Positions 21,830 through 32,397 of a stretch of 64,000 nt of DNA are shown piece by piece (the first letter of the stretch is position 1; the number at the start of each line of letters is the position of its first letter). This DNA is from Jacaranda mimosifolia (lineage: Eukaryota > Streptophyta > Magnoliopsida > Lamiales > Bignoniaceae), in contig CM032123.1 in NCBI GenBank assembly GCA_018894105.1, forward strand, positions 6,015,001 through 6,079,000, written 5' to 3'. The position numbers and the translations under genes were made by a program. The notes under the pieces were generated by a model. That model made no database searches, was not told where the DNA came from, and was given only the letters and a program-made list of their open reading frames with translations.

Positions 21830-22905
21830 TCTATATGGAGCAAATATTAGCAAATAAAATTAAATTTTAATTAAAATATTTTCGAAAATAAACACTTAAA
21901 TATTGTGATCATTTAGATAAGTTCACATTCTTTATTCTAATTAATTTGATTTCATTTTCAATTTCCCGTGATCTATACATACTAAGTATATTAAATATTT
22001 TATATAAAAAACACTTGATTGTATATGAATTTACATACACTTGGCATGTCCACAAAATAAAACAAAAGATGAAAATTAGTTGAAATAAAAAATTCTAAAT
22101 GTACATCCAATTTGGCCTGAATTTGTAATGTGAAATAAAATTAGTTGAAACATCAATTGAAATTAATAGAAGATACAAGGATTAAGTTATTAAATGTGCG
22201 TTGAAGAAGTATTAAGATGTTGTTTGATATAAAGAGAACAAGACTCGTAATCTAATTAATTGCTATTTTACCAAAATCATTTTTTATTTTTTTTTAAATG
22301 GTTAAGGATGTTACTATTACTATATATTCTTCTATCTTTTGGATAAATATGTTTCTTAGAACAGCATCTTTTATTGCGGACAGACTTGCTATTAATACCA
22401 TATTCATAACATAGTTATTTTATTACCAAATTAATTTACTACTAATATTAGATTATCTGTTAATTACACCAAGTTGTCAATTAGTTGAAATTTGAAAGCT
22501 ATGATTCAGAATATAATTCCTTACGCCGGAACTAAACTTGGGATTAAAGGTACAATTGAAAACCAGACTCTTTTCTTTTGAAATTTAAACTTACTATTAC
22601 TATCTTATGTCAAATTTGCCCATCAATTCAAAACTACTAAATAAGTGTACAAAAATTTAAATCAAAATTGATGTAATATCAAAATATAAAATATCGAAAA
22701 GTAGTTTATAGTAACAACTGTCAAAGTTGTTGTCTAATGAAGAGTAGATAATGATAATTTCCCTAATTAGCCTACTTCCTAATACAAATATGCCTCATCA
22801 ATTAGTGGTCATTTTATTCAAAGTAACTCCTTTCGAAATTTATGTAGAGCAAGCTAGCTATTCAAAATTTTTGTAACTTTCTACAATGGAGGGACGGAGA
22901 CAGAA
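21830..22905. other. Intergenic, AT-rich, no gene seen
   Basis: No ORF, domain or repeat structure that I recognise. Confidence 0.5.
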
Positions 22906-22913
22906 GTTGCAAG

Positions 22914-23627
22914 TGGTGTTTAAAAAATCGGATCGGATTGATTGGCTCAATCGGTTTAATTGAAAATGGGCAAAGGTTTCAATCCACTTTGATAATTAAA
23001 ATTATATGGTTAAAAAATCATTTCAAATCGGTAAAAAATCAATTGAACAGGTAAGTTCATTTTTATTTTTAACCGATTAATATTTTTTAAAATTAAAATT
23101 AAAATTAAAGAAGTCAAACTTTTTTATTTCTTCTTTAGAATTCAAACTTCTTTACTTTTTTTCTTCTTCAATTTTCTCATTCAAATTCTCCCCAAACATC
23201 AAGTTTCAAACCCAGATACAAGAACTAAGCTTCAAGATAATTGAATATTTGTGTATCGTGACTTTGTTGCCTATTGTCATATTGGTCTTAATTTACGTTT
23301 TAAAACTTTTATGTTATTTGAGTTGGTATTTATTGTTCTTATAAGTTGTAATAGATTCTATGAGGATATTTTTTGAAAGACTCGCTTCATGATTTGATAG
23401 TTTAAATTAATGTATGGATTTATTGTTAAGTGGATTTTGTACGTAGAAAGTTTAATAAACACTTTTCCCTTATATATATATATGTTTATTTTTTGATATT
23501 TTTTATATATTTATATAATATTAAATATAATTATTATGTTACACTGGTTGAACTAGTGGTTAAATCGATTAAATCAGTAACCAATAAGGCCACTGATTCT
23601 ACCACCGGTATGATTTATCAAATATTG
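22914..23627. mobile_element. hAT-type MITE (714 bp)
   Basis: Perfect 8-bp target duplications GTTGCAAG flank it at 22906-22913 and 23628-23635. The ends form an imperfect inverted repeat: left 'tggtgtttaaaaaatcggat', right (other strand) 'caatatttgataaatcatac'. Subterminal parts hold 'aatcggtttaat' and 'ggttaaatcgattaaatc'. There is no transposase; the centre is AT-rich. Confidence 0.82.
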
Positions 23628-23635
23628 GTTGCAAG

Positions 23636-24526
23636 ATGACGCTTTTTTTTTTGCTTTTCTTAGAAGTATTTGCCCAGGATTGTGCTTTTCAAAAGGAAAT
23701 AATTTTAGAAATCGTGGAAAAAAACAACCAATAGTAAGAATAGAAAAGATTAAAAAGTATCTAATAATGAAAAAGTTTCTATATTTTATTCCACTTGAAG
23801 GAGATACGCAAGTCTATCTGACCTATCAAATGTTTTCACAAAGAAATATTTAAAAACTCGATTATATTCATAATGTAAAATAATAAATGAAACATTTATC
23901 AGAATAGATATGTTGAAATGTCTAGACCCACATATGAGATGTATCTATAATAAATTTTTATCATATTATAGGCAAATTAAAACATAATTAGAAATTAATT
24001 ATAGATTCCCATACATGATTAACGGTCCAATTGAAGGAATTATCTTGATATTATCAGCTAGTGGTTGGAGTCTAAGGAAAGTACCATTACTTAGCACTTG
24101 CCGAAAAAGACACATTTAGTTAAGGTGAATTAATGAAGGTAACATTACTTGGCATTTGCTAAATAAACAGATTTAATTAAGGTGAATTAATGAAGGTAAC
24201 ATTACTCGGCATTTGCTTAAAAAACAGATTTATGGTCTAATTAATTTAATTCTTTCTTGAAGCATAAAGTTTAGTGCTTTTCAACTCGAAATAATTAGTT
24301 GGTTGTCTGGTTACGGAACTCATTACTTACCCATGTACCCTTTAGTCGGGCTGTCATAATTAGCTACAATTAGAAGTGGTTGAGGTGCTGTTAGAAGTGG
24401 ACATACTACCTAAGAAGGCATCATTTGCATCAATTAAGATAGAAATTCTTAGACGGTATGATAACTCTTTTGAAAATACTGCCCATCATTGACTTGTGAG
24501 GCCCACTTCTAAGTACGCGTCTGATT
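23636..24526. other. Intergenic with a short tandem repeat
   Basis: No gene seen. At about 24085-24240 a unit of about 58 bp ('aaggtgaattaatgaaggta' plus 'acattact.ggcatttgct') occurs nearly three times. Confidence 0.6.
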
Positions 24527-24961
24527 CACTACTAGAAATCACTCTTTTACTAATGTAAAATTTGTGATAAATAAAATTTCATCACAAATCAAAGACAATT
24601 ATAATGAATTTTTGATGAATTATTTTGATGAATTATTAACGAATTAAAAAGCAAAAAAATAAAAATATATTAATAAGGATACTTATGATGGATATAAAGA
24701 GCATATATTAATATGAATAGTTCGTTATGAGTTTCATAACTCTAAATATTGTGAGCAAATTGATTGTTCAATTTGTAATGAAAATTTCATAACAAAATTA
24801 ATTATGTGATGTACTTTATTTTCGTCACAAGACTGATTATGACAAAGCATATATCAACATATTTATAAAATAAATCCATCACATAAACATATTTTGTGAT
24901 AGATTTTACTAAGCTTGTGATGGAATTTTTTTGCTGGTGAAAGGCTGTTGTCTTGTAGTGA
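24527..24961. mobile_element. Non-autonomous CACTA element (435 bp)
   Basis: It begins CACTACTAGAAATCACTC and ends CTTGTAGTG, giving inverted termini CACTAC(T/A)AGA. Flanking triplets are att and atc, a degraded 3-bp duplication. Subterminal 'tttgtgatgaa/ttcatcacaaat' motifs recur, as expected for transposase binding sites of CACTA elements. No ORF. Confidence 0.75.
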
Positions 24962-25765
24962 TCAATTTTTTTCTGAAAAAACTATATAATTTTATATTTT
25001 ATACCATGTCAATTTTTATTTTCAAAATAAATTCTTGAATTACATAAAATAAAATTTTGGAGCTTATATATAAAATATTAATAGTGATAATTTTGTAATT
25101 AACAAGGTAAAAATCAAAGGAATCTATTAAAATTTTAAAATAAATTAGAAGCTTTTATTTTCTTTAGAAGATTTTCTAAGACTCTTAACATCTTATTTTG
25201 GGAATTTATAAGTTCTGTATTTACTAAATACTTTTTATATTTTGAAGCTCTCAAATCTCAAAAGAAAAGCTTATCTAAACACCCTCTTAAGTCTCACATA
25301 ATCCAGGAAATCAATTATAGTAATTTTTCAATTTTAATGATCTTAAGACCATAATAACTCAACCCGGTTATAGTAAGAGAGTTATGTTTAACGAATCTAA
25401 ATTTATATTTTATTAAAATGTAAACAAATTAACTGGAACTATAATTACGAGTAAGTACTCTGCACACACACCCAACCCAAAAAAAAAAAAAAAAATTGTT
25501 TAGTAAATTTTTCTAGCAAAGGATTGATTTTCATAGGATAATTGGAGGAAATCATAGCCAATATTTATGCACTATGTTTGCTGCTTTCATTTCTAAATCC
25601 AATTTCCTGTAAAAATTTCCAACTATTAATGTTAATCTTGCTGATGATTTATCCGGCCTCATCAACCTTTCACATATACATGAAATTAGGTACATAATTA
25701 ATTAAATACTTTTTTTTTTTTACAAAATTTTGATTAAAGCATTAGGTTTGATTATATTGCTTTGC
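24962..25765. other. Intergenic, AT-rich; possible MITE fragment
   Basis: The segment 25110-25285 ends 'aaaagcttatctaaacaccc' and resembles the right end of the MITE at 21450-21829. A poly(A) run lies near 25480-25496. Nothing else is recognised. Confidence 0.45.
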
Positions 25766-25848
25766 ATAAATATTCTGATCGACAATGCAACACGCTACTC
25801 CTCACTCCGACCTCCATATGGTTGGATTATAGAGTGGGGGGGGACTCA
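25766..25848 (+). repeat. Displaced internal 3' end (with polypurine tract) of Tat element 2
   Basis: These 83 bp sit immediately before the 5' LTR. They match 35302-35384, which is the internal sequence just before the 3' LTR: 'aaatattctgatcgacaatg' here, 'aaatattttgatcgacaatg' there. Both end in a purine tract and ACTCA. A normal element has no internal sequence upstream of its 5' LTR. Confidence 0.85.
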
Positions 25849-26555
25849 TGATATGGGTAAGTCCACAGGCCCAATAAAAAGCTTCAGCCCAGTATAAGGC
25901 CCAAACAAAACAAGCTCTAGGCCCATACCTACGTAGATGCCTTTGGAATATTTCTGAAATCAGATTGACCTCTAAGGTCGAAGAGGTAGATTCTTCCCGA
26001 CCTAACCAAGTCAAGAACTTTCAAATGGAGGCAATCGCCTAATCGCAAACACATTAATAGCGAAGCTTACCACTCATCACATTCGCATTAAATGCACCCA
26101 AACCACCCTCCTATCTACATTAAATGGCCTTGACGGCGCATTACCTCTGCATTAATGATAGTAAGGGTGCCCCCTCTGGGCAATCGGTCATAAACAAAAT
26201 GCTAAGCTAGGTTAAAAAGACCTAGATTACCCCTACTCGAGGAAGGGAAGGCCTGACTTATATCAGGGCAAAACTTGTCTTTTCCACTACCCGTCAAGCC
26301 CTATAAATACCTTCTCTTAAAAAACAAAGGTATCCTTTTTAATGCATTTTAAGTCGTTACTCTGCCAAATTATCTTCAAGTCAAGAATTGACTTAAGCAT
26401 TGAGGGTCTTAGTCGAGGACCCTCTCGGCTAGTCTAAAGTTTGTTCACTAGTTGCAGGAATTGACCCGTATCACATACCATCCACCATCTTTCTGGTTGA
26501 TTTAGACCACCAAGTCGAAATCAAGAAGCCCACCTCACAAAAGTAGACAACATCA
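25849..26555 (+). repeat. 5' LTR of Tat element 2
   Basis: TGATATGGGTAAG to CAACATCA, 707 bp, TATA box TATAAATA at 26302-26309. The last part (about 26480-26555) carries 'cataccatccaccatctttc', shared with the 3' LTR. Confidence 0.92.
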
Positions 26556-26557
26556 TT

Positions 26558-26573
26558 TGGCGTCATTTGTGCA
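26558..26573 (+). other. Primer binding site of Tat element 2
   Basis: TGGCGTCATTTGTGCA follows the LTR by 2 bp. It is a mutated form of the TGGCGCCGTCTGTG seen in element 1. Confidence 0.7.
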
Positions 26574-26595
26574 ATGTGGAATCTACAGTCGCAAA

Positions 26596-28010
26596 ATGGC
26601 AAACACTAGGCAAACTACTTTCAAGAGGCAAAGTGATCGTAGATCACCACCACCACCCCCACCGCCGTCGCAACCTCAACAAGCCGAGGGCCCGAGCTCT
26701 CAAGTAGGACATGTGGTCACTTTGACCATCCCTCAACTCATGCAAATTATTAGTGATTAAATATCTGCTCAGCTTTCGGCATAGTTATCTGTCGTCTTGC
26801 AAAGGTACAATAACCAATCAGTGGCTACAACTAGTGCCACACTACACCCCTCCCACTATGAAGAAAGACCACCACATGAGGACAGAACAAGGAATGAGGT
26901 GCATTGCAACCCCAATAGACAAGAAGTAAGCCCTAGTCATTTTTCACGAGATGAAACTCGCTATCAGCCTCGCAAGGAGGTAGAGAATTTAATAGAACAC
27001 TTTGCTTGACTTGAGCCTAGCAGCACGAAAGGCTCGAGCGCTAGAGACCCCAACCAAGTAAAGACTTATCTCAAGCATACTGAGATGAATGGGAAGATGT
27101 GTCACACCAAGGCCAATAGCTGAATAAACGACTGGAGGAATCTCAAGAAGAAATACTGAAAAGGTTCAACTTGACAATAGCCATAGACTCCAATGAGAAA
27201 GGGAATCCCAATTCATCCAAGTGATCATTGAGGAAAACATAGCGATTAATGCAAAAATCCCAACCGGATTGCTGAGGTATGACGAGTCAATTCATCCACA
27301 TCGATATGTTGGTTACCACTTTCTAGGGAATAACGCTTGAATGGTTTGTTAAATTGAAACTTGTATCCATCTTTTCCTATGTTCAACTCTACAATAAATT
27401 CCTCCACCAATTTGCCAACAGAAGGAAAGCAAAGCTACCTCATACTCACATCCACAAAGTAAAATAGAACAAAGGAGAATTTCTTTGAGATTTCTTTATC
27501 AGGTTCAACATGGAGGTCTTGAAAATCGATAATCCCAGGATTGAATTTTTGATCGCATACTATTCCTCAGACTCAAGCACAAGGAGTATGCCAATGCCTT
27601 GGTTAGAGAAAAACTGCGAACAATGGAAGAGCTCCTTGACCTTACAAAGAGGTATATGACCCAGAAAGATTGGAGAAGATAAAGTATGCAGGCAAAGAGA
27701 ATGATAAAAAAGGGGAAAGAGAAAAATAATAGGCAACTGAAAGATGGTTACCAATCTCCTATCAAGAGGTTTCATAATTACTCTCCTCTGAATACCCTTA
27801 AGAAAGTGGTCTTGTTCGCAATCCAAAATGACAACCTTCTTAAAAGATCGAGGAAACCCGATGAGACTCCAGCCATGAGAAACTCCAAAAAGTATTGCCT
27901 CTTCCACAGACAAAAAAGCTATGACACAGAAGATTCTTTAACCTCCAGGATGAAATGGAATGACTTATTCGACAAAGCCACCTGAAAGCTAAGCAAGCCA
28001 TGGCCCAACC
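26596..28010 (+). pseudogene. gag polyprotein of Tat element 2 (decayed)
   Basis: It starts with ATG at 26596 (MANTRQTTFKRQ), then a run of prolines and VVTLTIPQLMQII, equivalent to VVTLTMP..LMQLI of element 1. I prefer this ATG to one at 26557, which lies in the primer site. Stops at 26758 and 26782 break the N-terminal part. The gag core is visible at about 27300-27520 (LEWFVKLK, YNKFLHQFANRRKAK). The tail at 27686-27985 has QSPIKRFHNYSPLNTLKK and YCLFHRQKSYDTED, the knuckle region. The frame changes at least three times. Confidence 0.78.
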
Positions 28011-28194
28011 CGACTGGACTATCCATAAAGAACGGTCGGTCAGCCTAAGGAGAGATGACAAAGGAAAGAAGAAAGTCAAAAAAGAATGCCTCCCTTTAAG
28101 AGGCATGATTGACACCATTCCCATCTCCTTTTTAGATTCTGATCTTTCTCACTTGGGAGGTCAAGGGGTGGAGAGCAAATTAGATTGCTCCCTT

Positions 28195-28600
28195 GTGGTC
28201 AATATTAAAATAGCAAACTATGAGGTAAGAAAGATTCAGGTCGACAAAAGCAGCTTTGCCAACATAATCTTTTTGTCTACATTAGAAAGAATTAAGCTTG
28301 GAAAACTGGAGTTTGAGCTAGTCCGCACCCCACTAGTTGGATTTGGTGGATAAGAAATCATACTGATTGGGTCCATCAATTTTTCCACATCATTCAGAGA
28401 AGTACCCAAAAGACGTACACTCATGGTCAACTACTTGGTTGTCGATGCTCCATTCGCCTACAATGCCATAATCGGGAGACCAACACTTAATGACTTCAGA
28501 GTAATAGTCTCAATCTATCATATGAAGATCAAATTCCCAACAATAGCTGGTACTGGAGAATTGCTTTGCAATGTAAAGGAAGCATGACGCTGCTACACTA
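28195..28600 (+). pseudogene. Aspartic protease region of Tat element 2 (decayed)
   Basis: The translation reads VNIKIANYEVRKIQVDKSSF, then ANIIFLSTLERIKLGKLEFE. The active site D-[TS]-G-SSA has become D-K-S-SFA, so catalysis is lost. A stop at 28351 is followed by the conserved linker (VDAPFAYNAIIGRPTLNDF) up to about 28587. Confidence 0.75.
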
Positions 28601-28602
28601 TT

Positions 28603-29640
28603 TTGGTTGAAGTAAATGAAGAAAAAACCCAACCAAAATTGAAACCCTTGGGGCATATCTCAATAATGGAACCTGAGGATGGACATGCAAACAAAAAGAG
28701 AAAGAGAGAAAACATAAGAGTTAAACCAATTGAGGAATTCAAAATAATAGAACTGGAACCTGAAAATCTGGACAAGACCATAAGGATAAGCGCTAACTTG
28801 GGACACAACATGGAATGCATGTTGGTTAATTTCCTTGGGAAGAACATTAATGTTTTCACGTGGAAAGCAACCGACCTCCAAGGAATCGGCCCCCAGGTGA
28901 TCATCCACCATCCCAATGTAGACCCATCTTTCAAGCCAATCAAACAGAAAATTAAGACACTCAATGCTGAAAGGTGCAAAATCATCGAAGAAGACAGGCT
29001 ACATATTAGAGATACAATATCCTAGCCGATTGTGTAATATAGTCTTTGTCCTAAAAAATAAGGGCAAATGAATAATGTGTAATGATTTTACTGATCTTAA
29101 CAAAGCATGCCCTAAGGACCCTTATCCATCGCCTCGAACAGATTTATTAGTTGACTTAACAGCAAATTGCAACCTCTTGAGCATGATGGATGCTTTCCAA
29201 GGATACTACCAAATCTTCATGGCTCCTGAAGACATGACAAAACCTCTTTTGTCGTCCTAAATAGTGTATTATTTTTTAGTCATGTCATTTGGGTTAAAAA
29301 ATGCTGGAGCAACTTACCAAAGGCTGGTCAACTTCATGTTCAAGAACGAGATTGGTCAATTAATGGAGATCTATGTGGATGATATGATTGCTAAAATAGA
29401 AAATGAATCAAACCATTTATCTGACCTCCACCACACATTTCAATATTAAAGGCATTCAACATGAAGCTTAATCCCAACAAGTGTACATTTAGAGTAAATG
29501 GTGGGAAGTTCTTAAGCTACATGATCATCTAAAGAGGCACCAAAGCTAATTCACAAAAGATACAGGCAATTCAAAACATCTCACCAGCAAAGACAGTAAA
29601 GGATGTTCAGAGGTTGGTCAGAAAAATAAATGTCCAGGCC
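28603..29640 (+). pseudogene. Reverse transcriptase of Tat element 2 (decayed)
   Basis: An open linker (28603-29025) leads into RT. Blocks are DFTDLNKACPKDPYPSPRTD (29084-29143), MMDAFQGYYQIFMAPED (29184-29234), MSFGLKNAGATYQRLVNFMF (29282-29341), the catalytic YVDD at 29372-29383 and KLNPNKCTF (after a frameshift at about 29446). Stops near 29024 and 29258 separate the open pieces. It is better preserved than RT of element 1. Confidence 0.88.
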
Positions 29641-29739
29641 AATTCATTACTCAGTTAGTAGATAAAAGTTTACCACTTTTTAAGATCCTTAGGAATACGA
29701 TGAAGTTTCAGTGCACAGAAGAATATGACCAGGCCCTAA

Positions 29740-30145
29740 TCGGCCTCAAATAATATCTGACTATACCTCCGCTGCTCACAAAACCTATGATCGGAGAGGT
29801 ATTAGACCTATACTTGGCAATCTCTGCGGTAGCTGTTAGTTCATTCTTGGTATCAACTCAACAAGGCTTGCATAGGTAATATACTATGTCAACAAAGTCC
29901 TACAAGACCTTGAGCACAACTATCTGGAGATCGAAAAATTTGCTCTTACTCTGATCATAGCAGCACGAAAGCTGAGACCTTATTTCTTGTCATATGCTAT
30001 CATTATCCTTACAAATTAGCCATTGAAGCAAGTGTTCTCTAAGCCCAACATGTCGGGAAGATTGACCAAGTAAGCCATTGAGTTAGGAGAATTTGACGTC
30101 AAATTTTAGCCCTGTATAGCTATAAAAGCACAAGTATTAGCTAAT
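29740..30145 (+). pseudogene. First RNase H domain of Tat element 2 (decayed)
   Basis: Segments such as YLEIEKFALTLIIAARKLRP (about 29922-29981) and SKPNMSGRLTK with ELGEFDVKF show the gypsy RNase H. One or more frameshifts lie near 29750-29900. Confidence 0.7.
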
Positions 30146-30195
30146 TTTGCAGCAAAGCATATCGACCTCCCCATGGTAGTTAAGCCGGAACAGTA

Positions 30196-30560
30196 GGCTT
30201 GGTCCTTACACATCGATGAATCAACCACACGCACTAGGGATGGAACAAGAGTTTCTTTGCATTATCCTCAAGCTGAGGAATATGATTTCGTTATCAAACT
30301 CAACTACCTAGTCACAAAGAATGAGGCCAAATATGAAGCCCTCATCACAAGTATGAAGATGGCACTTGATAGGGGGTCAAGTGTTTAGCAGCTATTATAG
30401 ATATGCAATCGGTCGCAGAGTAATTTGGAGAAAACTTTGGAGCGAAAGAAAAAAACTATGAATACATACCTAGCAAAGATCAAAAGGCTAAGACAATAGT
30501 TCAGGAAATTTATGCTCAACCAAGTACCCAGGTCGGAAAATGGAAGAGCTTATGTGCTGT
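30196..30560 (+). pseudogene. Second (archaeal-type) RNase H of Tat element 2
   Basis: WSLHIDESTT at about 30200-30229, then EEYDFVIKLNYLVTKNEAKY and EALITSMKMA. The motif D-G-S reads D-E-S. It matches the extra domain of element 1. Confidence 0.7.
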
Positions 30561-30839
30561 TCAAATTTGCCAAACCCAACTGAAGGTACCAAGGATAGAA
30601 TAATAAACTTTTTGGTCTCAGATAGGCCTACCATAGGCGACATCCACCAAAGTTAGGTCTTAACAGTCAAAGAGGCAAGCCCCATTTGGCTCGATGAAAT
30701 AAGATCCCACCTCAGAAAAGGAAAATTACCACAAGACAAAAAGAAGCCCGAAGGTTAAGTGGACGAGCAGTGAAATTTTCCCTTAACAAGTCCGATAAGT
30801 TGTATAAAAGATCCATCTCTAGACCCCCATGAGATGTCA

Positions 30840-31864
30840 GACGTCATAATAGGGATAAGAGGTCCTATAGGAGATCCACACTAGTATTTGCGGAAACCAT
30901 TTAGGAGGACAGGGCATTAGCCTACAAGGTTATCAGGTATGGCTAGTTTTGGCCAACCCTACTCAAAGATGCAGTCAACTTTACACGCAAATGCCCATCC
31001 TGCCCAGTTCATATCACTTAGCCTTTTACCATATGGGGGGTCAACATTATGGGATCTTTTCGAAAAACCACAGGTCAAAGGAAATATATGCTAGTAGCAG
31101 TGGACTACTTCACTAAGTAGGTCAAGGCCGAAGCCATAACTAAGATAACAAATGCTACAATAAGGAGTTTCTTGTGGAAAAACATCATATGTCGTTTTGG
31201 TTTGTCCAAAGTGCTCATATATGACAATAGTATCTAATTCCAAAGCAAGAGGATGAGAGATTGGTGCGAAAGACTGGGGATCAGACAACACTTCACTTCA
31301 GTGGGAAATTCGCAAGTGAATGGTCAGATGGAAGTCACCAATAGAATAATCCTGGATCATATAAAAACTCGATTGGAAGATTCTAAAGGTAGCTGGGCTC
31401 TCCCGAGCATTCTCTAGGCCTATAGGACCACACGAAGAACAGCCAGTGGACAAAGCCCATATAGCCTGGTTTATGGCTTAGAAGCAATAATTCCAGCAGA
31501 GTTAATCCAACACATAGCTCGAATAATTTACTATAACCCAATCAAGAATGAAGTAGAAAGACTATTCGACCTCGAAACAATCGAAGACCTCCATCAACAA
31601 GTCTTCACACAAATGCAAAGGTACAGGTTGATCATGACCAAGCACTATGACAAGAGTGTTAAGCCAAGATATTTCAAAGTAGGTGATCTGGTCCTCAAGA
31701 AGGTCAAGGTCTCAAAAAGTGTTGGAAAACTCAATCTAAAATGGGAAGATCCCTACTCAGCGGTGAAAGTGGCAAAACACAACTCTTATCAACTAGCGAA
31801 TATGAATGGAAACAAGCTACTGCAACTACGAAATGCAACCAACTTGAAAAAGTTTTACGTGTAA
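30840..31864 (+). pseudogene. Integrase of Tat element 2 (decayed)
   Basis: A zinc-finger remnant is at 30880-31010 (CPSCPVH), then the core: WGVNIMGSF at 31038, 'KNIICRFGLSKVLIYDNS' at about 31180, and 'ERLGIRQHFTSVGNSQVNGQ' followed by MEVTNRI, in which the last catalytic Glu is present. The C-terminus is open at 31613-31864 (FKVGDLVLKKVKVSKSVGKL) and ends NLKKFYV at a TAA. Stops occur near 31416. Confidence 0.85.
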
Positions 31865-31920
31865 ATTGAGACCCAATTGTATAAAAGGAACAAGTTTTCC
31901 TAATGTATATAGTACCACAA

Positions 31921-32240
31921 CCTCGCAGTCACATGATCAAATTCGTTTTGAATTCATATTAAATAGCAATCAAGTCGATCCCATAGTCGTATGATCTAAA
32001 TCATTTGGATCATTTATTAAACAATGATCAAGTCTACCCTATAGTCGCATGATTTAATTCATTTTGGATTAATAATTAAATAAAGATCATGTCGACCCTG
32101 TCGTCGCATAATCAAATTTATTTTTGGGTTAATTATTAAATAAAAATTAAGTCAACCCCGTGGTTGCACGATCAAACTAATTACATATTAATTATTAAAC
32201 AATGATTAAGTCGACCTTGTTGTTGCATAATCAAACTATT
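31921..32240. repeat. Tandem repeat, 59 bp x about 5.4, in Tat element 2
   Basis: Units begin at the 'aagtcga' motif near 31971, 32029, 32089, 32148 and 32207, spacing 58-60. Each holds 'gtcgcatgatcaaat' and 'ttaattattaaa'. It sits between integrase and the antisense gene, like the unrelated array in element 1. Confidence 0.85.
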
Positions 32241-32397
32241 AACATGATGAGCACAATGTAAATTGGCAAAAATAAATCGAAATCGACCAAAATTCCATAA
32301 AACCTAGCATGTTTGACAACAAAGATAACATTGTTCAAATGCCCATTCGGGCTTTACATCATTCAAAAAGAATGAAATTACAAAGTAAGGAAACCAC

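Noticed and set aside
25777..25848. Alternative start of the element 2 LTR at 'tgatcgacaatg', giving LTRs of about 779 bp
   Set aside because: A polypurine tract must lie directly before the LTR. The purine tract at 25829-25848 and 35365-35384, and the alignment with the element 1 LTR start TGATA, place the LTR start after it.
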